From contig CM043967.1 in assembly GCA_014529385.2 (NCBI GenBank), positions 11,794,001 to 11,858,000 of the forward strand: a DNA stretch of 64,000 nucleotides, written 5' to 3'. The position numbers and the translations under genes were made by a program. Positions 11,958-22,668 of the stretch are shown one piece after another; positions within the stretch are counted from its first letter, which is position 1; each line of letters begins with the position of its first letter. Origin of the DNA: Adiantum capillus-veneris (taxonomy: Eukaryota; Streptophyta; Polypodiopsida; Polypodiales; Pteridaceae). A model generated the notes under the pieces. That model was not told the origin of the DNA. It saw only the letters and a program-made list of their open reading frames with translations, and made no database searches.

Positions 11958-12230
11958 TGAAGGGGAGGAGCCAAGAGCACATCGGAAGAGGAAGAGGAAT
12001 GTGCACACACACTCACACACACCACCATAGCCACACACATAGGTTGGACGGGGAGAGCCAACACACACTGTGTGGCCCCTTTCTTTCTTCTCTATCTTAT
12101 GCACTAAAGCACAATACACATATTACTTAGTGTTAGTGGCTCACACAAGTGTATATGTGTGAGCCAATAACACTTAGGGTTAGTAGCAGTTAGTGATGGG
12201 CGGTCAGCCACATGGCCATTAAACCTAACA
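11958..12230 (-). repeat. Copia 5' LTR
   Basis: Matches the left LTR from TGAAGGGGAGGAGCC to CCTAACA. It contains extra ACACACTC and ATATGTGTGAGCC stretches relative to the left copy. Confidence 0.92.
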
Positions 12231-12235
12231 TATGG

Positions 12236-12730
12236 TAAGCCATGTTACGTAGTGAACTTATTACAAGAGATTGTTTTCATTAAATAATGTGGATCATTTT
12301 CTCATGTGAACATCATATCTTGTTTGCGCGTGGTGCGTTTTTTATGCACAAATATGGTTCGCTTGCGAATTTTAGCACTCAAGGCATGGAGAAGTCCCAT
12401 TATCGAGCAAGGGGGGTATACTTCGACATGGTGGTGGAATGGTGCAATCCAATTATTTGAAGGAGATGTTCAACTGGTTTTTTTGCACAACATTTACTCA
12501 TAAGCTCACAATGGAGCATGCGCGACAATCCAAGATTGCTAGGGAAGTGCGGAAATGGAGTCGTCAAGAGCACAGCAAGAAGTTGTGAATGTCGCAAGGC
12601 CCCGGCAAGCATGTTGCATGGCGCCAATGCAGAGTGCAAAAGAGTTAAAGTGGATTCTGCACGAGTGATTACACGTGAACGCAGGGTCCAACTCTTAACA
12701 ACATATTTTTTTAATAAAGTTTGGTGCATC
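12236..12730 (+). pseudogene. DNA-transposase-like gene, 3' part (after Copia)
   Basis: The plus strand resumes the reading cut at 6548. It contains HKYGSLANFSTQGMEKSH followed by YRARGVYF at about 12350-12425, then a basic segment with KRVKVDSARVITRERRVQ. A Gln-Gly-(Met/Leu)-Glu-Lys-Ser-His block near the C-terminus fits the transposase-like family suggested for the 5' part. Stops and frameshifts are present. Assignment to the same gene rests on the TSD and on order. Confidence 0.45.
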
Positions 12731-12792
12731 CATCTAAAAAATAATAGTTTTTTGTAAGTTAGTGTGAACAGGGCCCTTTTAAAATGGGTCCT

Positions 12793-12800
12793 TATAAATA
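12793..12800 (+). promoter_or_regulatory. Possible TATA box of the H3-like pseudogene
   Basis: TATAAATA lies 59 bp upstream of the ATG at 12859, a normal plant spacing. If genuine, it suggests the histone-like copy kept its own promoter and is not a processed retrocopy. Confidence 0.35.
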
Positions 12801-12858
12801 TTGCATGCTCTCATAAACCACTCATTTCTTAAGCACAGGTGATCTCTTACCATACCCA

Positions 12859-13795
12859 ATGTCGCGCACCAAACAAACCACGAAAGAGCATCCGCCTGCC
12901 AATGGAAACACCCTCCAAGGATGTGAGAAGCCAAGATGGCTTAAAGGCACAAGAAAACGGTTGCGAACACCTGGCCATTCCAGGCACTCTTCAGGCAGTG
13001 GACATGGTAGTCGGACCCAAGAGTCATTGAGGACAGAAGATTCTTCACGTGCTCAACAACAAACACCTTGACATAGAGTGAAGCAACGCGTCCAGTGCTG
13101 GTGAGAAGAACAGGGCCAGCAAACACCAGAGTCTGATAGGGAGGAGCCGTCGCACCACCAATCGCAAGCAGGACCATCCAGAGCTCGAGTAGTACATACA
13201 AATACTGAATCAGAGACAGAGACACCATGGCAACGAGCTCAGATATCGCGCACATACCAGGTGCCAGTTGGGGGGAAGACATTGCCTCGTGGCCAAGGAG
13301 ATCTCCCCACAGCACAAGATTGGGAGGCAAGGGAAGAGGATGACTCAAAAGAGGCCGCAGATCCAACACCAAAGCATGTAAACAGGTGCAAATCTAAGTT
13401 TTTCAAGAAGCCCAAACACTGTCAACCAGCAAATGTGCAAGTGCCCCCAAGACAACCTTAGCGGCGTCGAAAAATAGCAAGGGCAAAATCCGGCACTACC
13501 AGAAGACTACTGAGTTTTAATTTGACGCACCCCCTTTGCTCGCACGGTGAAGGAGGTTTCTCAAAGCTATGGAAATCAATATAGGATGCAAGCAATGGCA
13601 CTGTAAGCTATTCAAGAAGCTGTAGAGGCCCACATCATTTCGGTGTTGGAAGATGCCAACCTATGCGCCATACATGCAAAGAGAGAGACAATACAGCCAA
13701 AGGATATGCATCTTTCACGTCGATTACGGTGGGGCTTTGAGCATAAGCCGAAGTTACACGTCCCTTTTTTGTATTGCACACCCTTCTCTTTGTAA
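12859..13795 (+). pseudogene. Degenerate histone H3 variant, CENH3 candidate
   Basis: The first frame begins MSRTKQTTKEHPP, close to the H3 start MARTKQTARK. A long basic, Ser/Thr/Pro-rich tail of roughly 200 codons follows, with at least one frameshift. From about 13490 comes a histone fold: KIRHYQKTTEF (alpha-N), PFARTVKEVSQSYGNQYRMQ (alpha-1 and loop 1), [20 protein letters not shown] then [20 protein letters not shown] (alpha-2, loop 2, alpha-3), ending RWGFEHKP. H3 has [20 protein letters not shown] in the same place. Defects: a one-base shift after TEF, an adjacent TGA that fits a CpG transition, a TAA in alpha-2, and loss of the HRFRPGTVALRE block. The long divergent tail and C-terminus suggest CENH3; loop 1 has the length of ordinary H3, so a generic H3 variant is possible. 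Confidence 0.75.
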
Positions 13796-13904
13796 TTAGA
13801 TGACTTTGCAATGACAAAATGATTGAGAGTTGTGTCTATTGTCTCCAAATTCATTTGTATTTTCTAATTATTCATGTGTTTTAAGTTAAGTGATTCTAGT
13901 CATG

Positions 13905-14640
13905 AAGAGTTAATTTTAAATCAAATATTAACTTTTTTTGGTATCCTGGGGGACATACAAGGCCAGATAATGCCAAAAAAGGGGTGGCCACAAGGACGCG
14001 CAGATGGCCCATCCAGCAGTTTTGGATGGTTCACCAGTGCGCCCTTATGGCCACCCTCTTTTTTGCATTTTCTAGCCTTGTTTGTGCCCTAGAATACCAA
14101 AAAATATTAATATTTAGTGAAACCAAATGTTTATGCAACATGACAGTATAGATTCCACTTCTTCCACTTAAATGATTTTTATAGTGTCCCCAATGTGATT
14201 TGACCTTTTGGTTTAAGGAACTATTAAATTAATTTGAAAGGAGTGATGATGTACATGAAAAGTTAAATTTAAGGTTTATCTTACCATTTTAATGGTCTTT
14301 GAGTGCAGCAATGGCCAAATAATGCAAAAAAAAAAGAGTGGCCACAAGAGGGCTCAAATGAGCCATCCAAAGCTGCTGGGGCTGGGCCATCTTTGCGCCC
14401 TTTTGGCCACCCCTTTTTTACATTATCTAGACTTGTTTTCCTTCTAAGATACCAAAAAATGTTAAGATTTAGTGAAAGTAAATCTTTATGCAACATGACA
14501 TTATAAATTCCGCTTCTTTTCACTCATATGATTTTTATATTGTCCCCAGAATGATTTTCCTTTTTGGTTTCTTAATGTATTAAGTTAAGTTGAATGGAGT
14601 GATCATGTGCATCCCACGGATGCTCAGTTGTTGCTCTAAG
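13905..14640. repeat. Tandem duplication of a ~365-bp unit containing a fold-back (MITE-like) element
   Basis: Unit 1 (about 13905-14258) and unit 2 (about 14259-14640) align along their length; both carry TTTAGTGAAA, TTTATGCAACATGACA and ATGATTTTTATA in the same order. Each has an inverted repeat of about 50 bp per arm: 13940-13990 with 14048-14098 in unit 1, and about 14290-14346 with 14404-14453 in unit 2. GGTATC/GATACC and GGTGGCCA/TGGCCACC mark the arms. The loop is about 55 bp. No coding potential is seen. A duplicated MITE is the simplest reading. Confidence 0.65.
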
Positions 14641-14769
14641 CAAAAAAGACACCGCTTATTAAAACACATCACCAATTTTAGTAATTTACAAGATTGAGAG
14701 ACCACATTGAAAAGAACGTACAAGATAAAGTGGCAATTTAAAGTATGTTTTATTACTTCTAAAAAGTTG

Positions 14770-16404
14770 ATTTTACATCATACATCTGAGGAGCTCATAA
14801 TTTTCTTTGTCATTTCTTGGCGCCTCTCTTGCGCATAAGGCAACTTCCCAGCCAGGAGGGAGTGCACTATCTCCTGAGGGTCAATTGAGCCAATAGAAGC
14901 GTGTATCCCTTTCTGGGCAAGCACTTTGCCATGGAAGCCAGTGCCAAATGTTGTGCATACAAGGGATCTATGCACTAGGAACACAAGATGTGCAGCTTGA
15001 GCAATGGTTCACCAACGCAAAACTTTTCTCAGAGCTTTCAACGACCATTTCATAAAATGGCATTGGGGAGTAAATTCATTATGTACAATGTCAACATCGC
15101 TAGGGGGGAGTTGTCTCTAGGTAATGTGCAAGGGAAGACTGAGGTCCAAAGGCCGTCCGCCTGCCACCCATCCTTGCTGCAAACTCATCAACCTCCAGGA
15201 TGTCCTGTCATAAACCAATCAAGGTTAAGAAAAAAGACAATGAAGGGCAAAAAAAAAAACATGGAAATTAGGATAGAGTTTACCTCCTTCTCCTTGTCCT
15301 CCTCCTCCCTATTGCCCTTTCCAGCCAAGTCGGCGCTCCCTTTTATTGAACCTACAAGCTTTGGATCATCAGAGGGGGGGTTATGGGTTATGCATTGGAG
15401 TAGGCATCCTAGCGGCCTCAACCTTGGCTTGTGTGGCCTGGAATTCTTCCTCGTCCACGTGTATCTGCTCCGCTATCAAGACCTCCGCACACACAACTGC
15501 AGTAGTGTCAGTAACAAAGTCCCCAAGTGGCAAGAGCTTGCTTTCAAGGGTATCCGCCGGTGTAGTGTCTCAGGGAAATTGGGTGTTTTTGTATAGCACG
15601 CTCAAGCATTCATCCATTCGCAGACCAAATGCTTTCTCCAAGTCATCAATTTTTACATACTCCTCTCCATCCAGTACCATTGAGGAGAAGCGGCTGATTT
15701 ATACCTCTGGGATAGCCTCATTCAGCAATGGTAGTGGCACTAGAGTATCACTAGGGCCAGCCACAACGATGGATTTCTCAACCACCTTCTCGAGCCCCCT
15801 CGGGTACTCGAGCCGAAGTGCCTGTCCTTCCACTGCAAGGTTCATGGGGACATCATCCTACTCCTTGACGTCCTTGATAAAGGACACAACCTAAAGGTGT
15901 GGTAGATGGAGCTCCTCCAAATCAAGTTCCTCTCCCAGAAAGAAGATAAATATTGCCAGCCGAGAAAGGTACTCCATCCCCAACTTGCGCTTCTTGAGCG
16001 CTGACACCCCTGGGGCTTGCTCGTCAAAGAAATGGCCTGCGTTGCTGGCAATTTCTTGGAACTGTCTCAACTGCTTGGAGAATGGGCGATCACATTTGTG
16101 TATGTAGCGCAAAAGATTGCAAGGCACCCAAATCCTTACATGTGGGGAGATAGATACGAAATCTTTTATGATGTGCCTCCATGAACGCTAAAATCTCGGC
16201 AAATGCATCCGTGTGAAGGGCAATTGTGGCGTCAAGGTCGGGGAGACGAGTAAAGAAGGTATGGAAGTCCAACTTCCCTTTGTAGTTGGTGTCCTCGAGA
16301 AAGAGGGTGAAGCGTGACATAGGGGTGCATGTGGGTGCAGATGCAGAGGCTATGGAGGCGTCCATATCTAGCCCGGGGTGCAGACAGAGAGTGGAGGAGC
16401 TCAA
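14770..16404 (-). pseudogene. Decayed coding region of unknown function (minus strand) with TATA box
   Basis: Reading leftwards from an ATG at 16404 (or 16363), minus-strand pieces give FTLFLEDTNYKGKLDFHTFF, LDATIALHTDAFAEILAFM, then GVSALKKRKLGMEYLSRLAI with FIFFLGEELDLEELHLP, then AVEGQALRLEYPRGLEKVVE, EEYVKIDDLEKAFGLRMDE and SKLLPLGDFVTDTTAVVCAE. They collect in few frames with only two or three stops or shifts, as in a recently dead or intron-containing gene. No family is recognised. A captured host gene or a transposon accessory protein are both possible. The stretch 14770-15190 is weaker. Confidence 0.4.
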
Positions 16405-16446
16405 GGGTTGCGAGAGTGAAAAGTTTGAATGAGTTATGCAGCCCCC

Positions 16447-16454
16447 CTTTTATA
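16447..16454 (-). promoter_or_regulatory. Possible TATA box for the 14770-16404 coding region
   Basis: The minus strand reads TATAAAAG about 43 bp upstream of the ATG at 16404, followed by a pyrimidine/CA-rich stretch suitable for a start site. Confidence 0.4.
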
Positions 16455-16759
16455 ATGGTCCCTTTTTTAAAGAAGGAACTTTTTCCAAAAAAAATTTAAA
16501 AAGGCACTTTCACCAAAAATGAACTTTCATCTCAATGTGAAAAATTATATTCAAAGTCATAATTTTCCGAAGCAAATTATATTGATTACATCAGGGATTA
16601 TTTCCAAAACTACAAGAGTTACAAAGCTATAAGAGCGATAGCATAGTTCCATCCATGTTCCAATTCTTCTCGACCTTCAATCTGTCTTCCATTCTCTTTC
16701 CAATATGCAGACATTCATTACAATAAGTAGCCAATGATCATCAAACTATGTAGTGAAAA

Positions 16760-17845
16760 TGTGGTGGAAGGATTCTCACCTTGTAACCTTGCAAACAAAA
16801 TTGCGCTTGTTGAAGGTCCTTAAAACCCATAATAGCCAAATGTTCTCGCACATTACTGAGAGTCCAATCCGTGTTCACTGGACAGCCTCCAAAGCATCAT
16901 TGGCCATCCTCACTACAATGTCAAAGCTTACAGTAGCATCATCTATGATCTGCAAGGGAGTCCACACTTCAAGCTTGCACAACCAACGATCATAGTGAAG
17001 TCATATGTACAAAGAGGTGCGGGATTTTAAATAGCGCATCCCAATACCTAAAGCTCCAACCTTGCAACGGTACCTATCCCCATTGTGCATGCCCTCCACA
17101 AAATCCCAATCCTCTTCTAAAAGCCTTCCTAATTCCTCATAATTCACATCTTTACATACAAGCATTGTGGTAGTCTCCACAAATCCAAACCCTTTAAAAT
17201 CCAAATCCAAACACCAACTCAAGCCCACAGACCTAGAAGCTTTAGAGTATTTCAAGGAGTTTTGGACATCTATTATCATCTTTTGCTAAAAAGATACTAC
17301 CGACCACAAATTTGTTTGTGGCCACTCCATAGTCAATAAGGAAGATACTTTGATGGGTTCAAGCTTTCCAAACTTTTGTGTAGAAGTAGGCACAATATAG
17401 GAGTGAGAATAGAAGAAAATCCTTCTTTGAACCAGTTTGGTTGGGCAAAGATGTGCAAAAATTGTTGCTCCAATATCCATATGTATAGCGACTATCTAGT
17501 GGCTGCTCCTCCACCAATGTGGATGGAAAATATGACTATAAATATATGGAAAATCTTAAGTATGAATCCATAAAAACATTACACTATGATTTCACACCTA
17601 GCTTTGTATTCTCAAAACATGTATTTACAATGTGTTGGAAATCAAGCTGGTTGTTGCAATGGCATGCTTGACATTGAGAAACCATGTTGCACAATGGTTA
17701 AGGTCCCCTTGTTTTTGCCGTTCTTGAAGTCAAGGAGCTTTCCTTTCCAATGATAATCCAAGTTTGGATGATTTCGCACACGGTGAGGACCAATAGCAGA
17801 TAGCTGCATGTATACACAAGCACCTTTGGTGAACTCTTGTGCCAC
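16760..17845 (-). pseudogene. Decayed coding region of unknown function (minus strand)
   Basis: Minus-strand pieces read MAQEFTKGACVYMQLSAIGP (from 17845), KFGKLEPIKVSSLLTMEWPQ (about 17400-17320), SVGLSWCLDLDFKGFGFVET, VCKDVNYEELGRLLEEDWDF, CKVGALGIGMRYLKSRT (17279-17001) and WLCKLEVWTPLQIIDDATVS (16990-16900). Sense continues across single stops, which suggests a pseudogene and not chance frames. No family is recognised. It may belong with the decayed region to its left. Confidence 0.35.
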
Positions 17846-17849
17846 CCAC

Positions 17850-18540
17850 TCATCATCTATACCTCTTGTGTTGTGGCATGCAAGTGCTGTAACCTCATCG
17901 TTTCACCTTTGCGGAGTAGAGCTGGCCATGGGTGAAGAAAGAAAATTAGGAGGAGAAGTAGGACCTTGATTGTTGCTACAATGTAGGTGGGAGAAAGTGG
18001 ATGACTTTTCTTGGTGTGACAATGGGAGGTGGTAGTGATAGGGGCGGGGGAGGGAGGAGTCTTGTGGCAATCGAGATAGGAGAAGGAGGATAACCTTTGC
18101 TTAGTGTGACAATGGGAGGTGGTAGGGGAGGAGAGAGGAGCTTCCTTGTTGCAGTTCTAAAAAGATAAAATCACTTTTTGACTGAGCACTAGTTTTGAGG
18201 ATACTTTGGATAGTAGAAAATGATGTGTCAAAAGTTTTTGAAAAAAATTTGAATTTTAGGGTTTTTTGGTGTACGTTTTGACTTTTTGAGGTCAAAAAAT
18301 GCTTTTTTGACCATAAAATAAGTTTAGGAGGTTTATAAGAAAATACGATTTGAGTTTTGAAAATTTTGAAAAATTTCAAAATTTTGAAATTTTTTCAAAA
18401 CCGGATTAAAAAGGAGGAAAGTTGGAGGTTCCAAGTGGCCCACCACAACCCCCCCCCCCCCCCCCCCCCCCCCCCGGCCCCACCCCCCCCCCCCCCTCCC
18501 CCACCCCCACATTTTCACTAGGTAAGAGGCCATCAAGAAA
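17850..18540. repeat. Low-complexity stretch: G-rich duplicated segment, AT palindromes, poly-C tract
   Basis: GTGTGACAATGGGAGGTGGTA occurs near 18015 and 18105 as a rough duplication. At 18355-18400 there are alternating TTTTGAAA/TTTCAAAA palindromes. At about 18450-18500 there are long C runs separated by GG, A and T. No gene is supported. Confidence 0.6.
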
Positions 18541-19640
18541 TGTAAGACTTGTTGGCTGGCCTCTAATTAACCTTAATCCCAAAGGACCCCTAAAGGGTTC
18601 ATATTTTTTCTAATGCAAGAGACTAACTCAAATAAGTGACTATTTAGTTTGTCTCTTGGATATGAGCCTACCGAGGGACTAAATTTGCCATGCACAAAAG
18701 CCTTGATCAAATTCGTAAATTTTTCTAATTCACCATATAAAGCTCCCTTTGAAATGCTACAAGTCCCTTTTTAGGTGTTTCAAAGGGCGTACCATCTGAA
18801 TCGAGGGTCTAAGTTTATAGACTTTGTTTTGCTTCCATTATCCAAAAGAATCAACTACAACTAACTTGACTTCTTTTTAAGCTAGCATCTCTTTAGTGCT
18901 AACATGTTGTTTAGTAGGAATTCAAAATGCTTACTCATCTTTAGTGGAGAATTTATGGCGGAGGTACCCTCTTCCGCCCTTACAAACTTGTTTCGAGAAA
19001 TAGTCTTAGTCGGAGGTCACTCTTACCACTTTCTCAGTGCTTTCACAATGTTTATTTTCTTACACATGCAATGAAAGCATACGATTGGAACATTCTCAGT
19101 TCTCTCCAAAACACGACCATCAACTTTGCATTAACTAAGTAAGCTTACCGCTTGTCAAAGCTAATTGTCGCATAAACAAGCAAAAGGGGAATAACACATG
19201 TGAATATGTGTGCATCCACTGACAAGCGAGACAACGACTTGCTCACAGACAAGTGATACGTAGGCGTTGTATGCCTCTTGTGAAGAGCTCTCTACATAGG
19301 AGCATTGCATATAACTTACTACCCAACCATAGGAGTCCATCTTATATAGACTTTGTCGTTCATACTTGACTAGACACTCCTATGCATTGCATAAAAGTTG
19401 CTACTTAACCACAGGAGTCTATCTTATAAAGACTTTTCCGCTCACACTTGATTGGACACTAATCGATTATGCCCAAATCTACAACATGCCGAGCTACAAA
19501 CCTCTATGGTTGTCTTGCCTACTCCACCCGTGAACTATGCATACACGGCATGCTTTGTGCACCTATCCATGCATGCAATCTATGCTCCACGGTCCCGATC
19601 CTATAGTTGATGTGACACATGGGTTGCGATAAGAAGCTCT
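18541..19640. other. Unassigned intergenic DNA with one diverged tandem duplication
   Basis: No coding region is supported. A unit of about 80 bp is duplicated at about 19302-19380 and 19381-19460: GCATTGCATA, AGGAGTC(C/T)ATCTTATA and GACTTT recur in order. It may be the remains of an LTR. Confidence 0.4.
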
Positions 19641-20965
19641 AGGTCATTTCCCTCATATGCTTGCATCTTGAAAGGCATGTGACATTATCCAAGAAGTGGG
19701 CATGACTGAACATACACGTGGTGCAATCAAGGATCTGGGGCTCTTGGAAAACAAAATGTCAATGTTTGCAATGCTTTGGTCAATATGTATGTCAAATATG
19801 ATGAAAGCACAAAACCATTTTAATGAGCTTTTGTGATCCAGGATGTGATTTCCCACACATGCTTTGGTCATTTCCCTCATATGCTTGCATCTTGAAGGCA
19901 CGTGGCATTTTTGCAAGAAGTGGGCATGAGTGAACATACACATGGTGCAATCAAGGGTCTGGGGCTGTTGGAAAGCAAATGTCAATGTTTGCAATGCTTT
20001 GGTCGACATGTATGTCAAATATGATGAAAACGCAAAATCATTTTAAGGAGCTTTTGTGTCCATGATGTGATGTCATGAAATGCATTGTAGATTGCAAAGT
20101 TGGCCAACAAGGTAGGGCCAGGAAGCACTAGGTTGTTTTCAAAAATCCTAGAGTCAAGATTTCTCTCTAGATGGGATTTTAGTCCAAAAGGTCGTCTCTT
20201 AGACTAAACTAATTGCAACATATGCCCAACACAGATTGAGCAAAGAAGCTCTAGGTTGTTTCCTGGGGTTCGGGTACAACATAAGGGCTCTCAGCCTTGC
20301 TGAGCTACCAACATTCGTAGTAGCCATCTAGACGCTCTATGCTCCATTGCATTGACCTACGCTTACATCTTCAAGGCATGTGGCATTACTTAAGAAAAAG
20401 ACATGTGCAAACAAAGTCAAGATGATATTGTTAGTTTGAGGGATCTTCAAAGAAAGGACGAATATTAGCAATGCTTTTGTCGACATCTATGCCAAATGTT
20501 GCGTACTTTTGAAACTACAAAATGTTTTTGTTGAGCTTGCTATCACGAAGGTAGTCTGTTGAAATGCATCGAGTGCAGTTTATGCCAAATAGGGAAATGG
20601 CTAAGCATTTCGCAAATGCAAAACAAGGGTTAAATTACTACATATGCGTTTCTAAAGATTGATCTTTGTAACTGCTAGCATGTATGTAAAATGCGGTGAA
20701 GTCTGAAAGGGTTCTTTATTAGCTTTTGTCTGGTATGTGGAATGAATTGCAGATTGCGAGATATGTCGAAGAGGGGCAAGGCAATAGAACACTAGGCTGT
20801 TTCCATGATGTGGGTGTTTCTTACGAACGTGAAGCTCCTTTCCAAAGTCCTTGAGTGCCTCGCGTGCTACCCGCTGCTAGATGGGTCTACGAGATATTAA
20901 ATGAGATAAGAGGGAGAGATGAAGAATATGGGAACGAATTTAACACGCAGTCGCATAGAAGAAGA
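19640..20965 (+). pseudogene. PPR protein pseudogene (PLS type, with tandemly duplicated repeats)
   Basis: Plus-strand sequence in several frames shows degenerate pentatricopeptide motifs: ACILKA-like starts near 19662 and 19880, ALVNMYVKY and ALVDMYVKY at about 19764 and 19996, and NAFVDIYAKC at about 20469 followed by NVFVELA. Near 20880-20935, WVYEILNEIRGRDEEYG resembles the E-motif helix of plant organellar RNA-editing PPR proteins. Blocks 19646-19850 and 19862-20060 are near-identical, so one duplication occurred after decay began or during repeat expansion. Stops and shifts are numerous. PPR proteins bind organellar RNA; this copy is dead. Confidence 0.6.
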
Positions 20966-21131
20966 ATGAGCTCCCAACAATTACCAAAAGGTGTCAAAAG
21001 AGTGCCGAAGAAAGGATGCCATAAGGCAACCCGACCCAGTTGCGTCTGCATCAGTTACTGCAATATAGAGCTGACTTACTCGGGGCCTTCTTGCACTAAG
21101 TGTTCACTTTGAATCCTCGGGAGCAATTCAG

Positions 21132-21137
21132 TTTATT
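21132..21137 (-). promoter_or_regulatory. Candidate polyadenylation signal for the SFC1-like gene
   Basis: The minus strand reads AATAAA about 555 bp downstream of the stop codon at 21693. The spacing is plausible for a plant 3' UTR, but the motif is common in AT-rich DNA. Confidence 0.3.
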
Positions 21138-21692
21138 CCTCTGGACCCAGGACCAATACCAAGGTTAAAAGCTTTGATTCAGATTGGCTGCTTATCAGGT
21201 TCTTACACGGAGGCAACCAACATCAACCCCAATGACACTCTCATCAATTGTTAAGTCCTCTAGCTCTTTATCGATTGCAGTCAGATTTTTGTTGCTGCTA
21301 AAGAGTGCATATTCTGTCAAAACAAACATAAAAGAGAATCTCATTGCAAATAACCACCTCCTTAACCTGCTTCTGCATGCCTCAGGCTTGACAGTAACGA
21401 AGCGACACCTAAAGCTAAAGTGACACAGCTACACAATTGCGAGAAAAGTTCTGCCCAATGGAAAAGATGTAGGCAAAAAAAATGGTTGTATGCTGTTTCA
21501 AGGTGGATCATACAAACTCTTCATGATAGACCAAACTACTCTACAGAACTCAAGATGGCAGTAGCCCTGGCCCTTGTAAAGCCATTAACTATTTTTAAGT
21601 ACTCTGCTCCACAAGCAGCCATGTGGATAGGATTCCACAGAAAAATTCCCCACCGAAATCAGCTTTTGGGATCACTCTTCCTGAAATTAGAT

Positions 21693-22250
21693 TCAGCTTT
21701 CCTCAACACGTATTTTCCGATGCAAAAACCGTCTCTCATACAACCCTGTAATTTGATCAGCCACTGTCCACATGATGGCTTGGCCAGGCGGAATCCTCAT
21801 CAATCTGGGTAAAAGGCCTCTCCATAATGCACGTAAGCCCTCCTCCTTGTAAATCAGCGCAATTGCATGAACCATACCTTTATATTTTGGTTCACCTGAG
21901 GAATCTGCGAACCTACTTTGTGCCATTAACCGCGTTTTCACAACATCAAATGGACCCGTGCACACGGGACCTACAAAGCCTGCCGCAAAACCTGATATCA
22001 TTGATTGCCATGGTTGTAGTGTCTTACCATCTCCTTCGTGCTTGTCCCAAAGCAGTGAATCAAACGTGCTTTTGGCTGTAAACATTGCAGCTTGATTGAT
22101 ACCGTTTCTCATCACTGTGGGGGCTGCACCTGCCCACAAACCAAGAAGTCCCTCTTCGCGCATGATGGTTGCTGCACAATGAACTGGACCTTTGTACCTC
22201 AGTAAATCAGCTGATAATCCTCTTTGTTGCTGAAGCCTAATTTTGACCAC
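21693..22250 (-). CDS. SFC1: Mitochondrial succinate/fumarate carrier SFC1-like, 3' terminal exon
   Basis: A 185-codon open exon on the minus strand encodes the C-terminal 60% of a mitochondrial carrier. It begins VVKIRLQQQRGLS directly after an intron acceptor (…ATACAG at 22251-22256) and ends with TGA at 21693. It includes the third-repeat signature CTGPFDVVKTRLMAQSR (PxDxxK) and the end LLPRLMRIPPGQAIMWTVAD. From memory of the family it matches plant SFC1 almost residue for residue in blocks such as GAAPTVMRNG, NKHEGDGK-like and LQPWQSMISGF. The protein would exchange succinate and fumarate across the inner mitochondrial membrane. No stops or shifts are seen. The N-terminal repeats are not found, so the upstream exons lie beyond a long intron or are missing. 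Confidence 0.88.
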   Translation of the reverse strand: MVKIRLQQQRGLSADLLRYKGPVHCAATIMREEGLLGLWAGAAPTVMRNGINQAAMFTAKSTFDSLLWDKHEGDGKTLQPWQSMISGFAAGFVGPVCTGPFDVVKTRLMAQSRFADSSGEPKYKGMVHAIALIYKEEGLRALWRGLLPRLMRIPPGQAIMWTVADQITGLYERRFLHRKIRVEES

Positions 22251-22668
22251 CTGTATAAAGATAACAAGGGCTATCAAACAAGCAGTGTACTAATGAAGCT
22301 TGCTGTTTTGCATTCTTTCTGATGATACCAGAATCCAGCAGCTGTGTAATCACGAAACAGTACACCCTCAATCAGGGGGCAGCGAGCTAGTGAAACCTCT
22401 GAGCAGAAATTCAATACATGGACATATATGTCTACATTTATAAATGCATTATGCAATATGTATACATCCAAAATAATAAATGTGTGCACATGCGACACAC
22501 TGAAAAAAGCTCACATAGGTTCATGCAAGTGTCAAACATGGTGGCCTCCATAGAAAACAGTGTTTGAAAAAAGCGCGCTTTGACAGGTAATATGTAGTAT
22601 GTCTCATGTCATGCACATGTCAAGTCACAAGGGAGTCCCTACTTGAAACGTGTTTGTGTGCACGCGGT
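22251..22668. other. Presumed intron sequence upstream of the SFC1-like exon
   Basis: No coding region or repeat is recognised. The left end supplies the 3' splice site AG on the minus strand. The stretch ends at a poly-T/poly-G tract. Confidence 0.4.

Larger units (their letters stand above)
6554..12230 (-). mobile_element. Ty1/Copia LTR retrotransposon, full-length but mutated
   Basis: A 5.7 kb element on the minus strand in canonical Copia order: LTR, tRNA-iMet primer site, about 1 kb leader, Gag, protease, integrase, RT, RNase H, polypurine tract, LTR. The integrase-before-RT order distinguishes it from Gypsy elements. The LTRs are short (253 and 273 bp) and visibly diverged. The frame is broken by stops and shifts, including one in the protease active site, so the copy is not autonomous. 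It lies inside a decayed transposase-like gene. Confidence 0.93.

Noticed and set aside
12859-13071. H3 start as a chance resemblance (histone mimic in a transposon)
   Set aside because: The histone fold found downstream at 13490-13740 in the same strand and order explains it as a real H3-type gene.
15188-15596. Plus-strand ORF of 202 codons
   Set aside because: It is opposite the more coherent minus-strand reading with a promoter; its own sequence has no family resemblance.
18450-18500. Proline-rich or glycine-rich protein encoded by the poly-C tract
   Set aside because: The open frames come only from homopolymer runs; no codon-level signal or conserved flanks.
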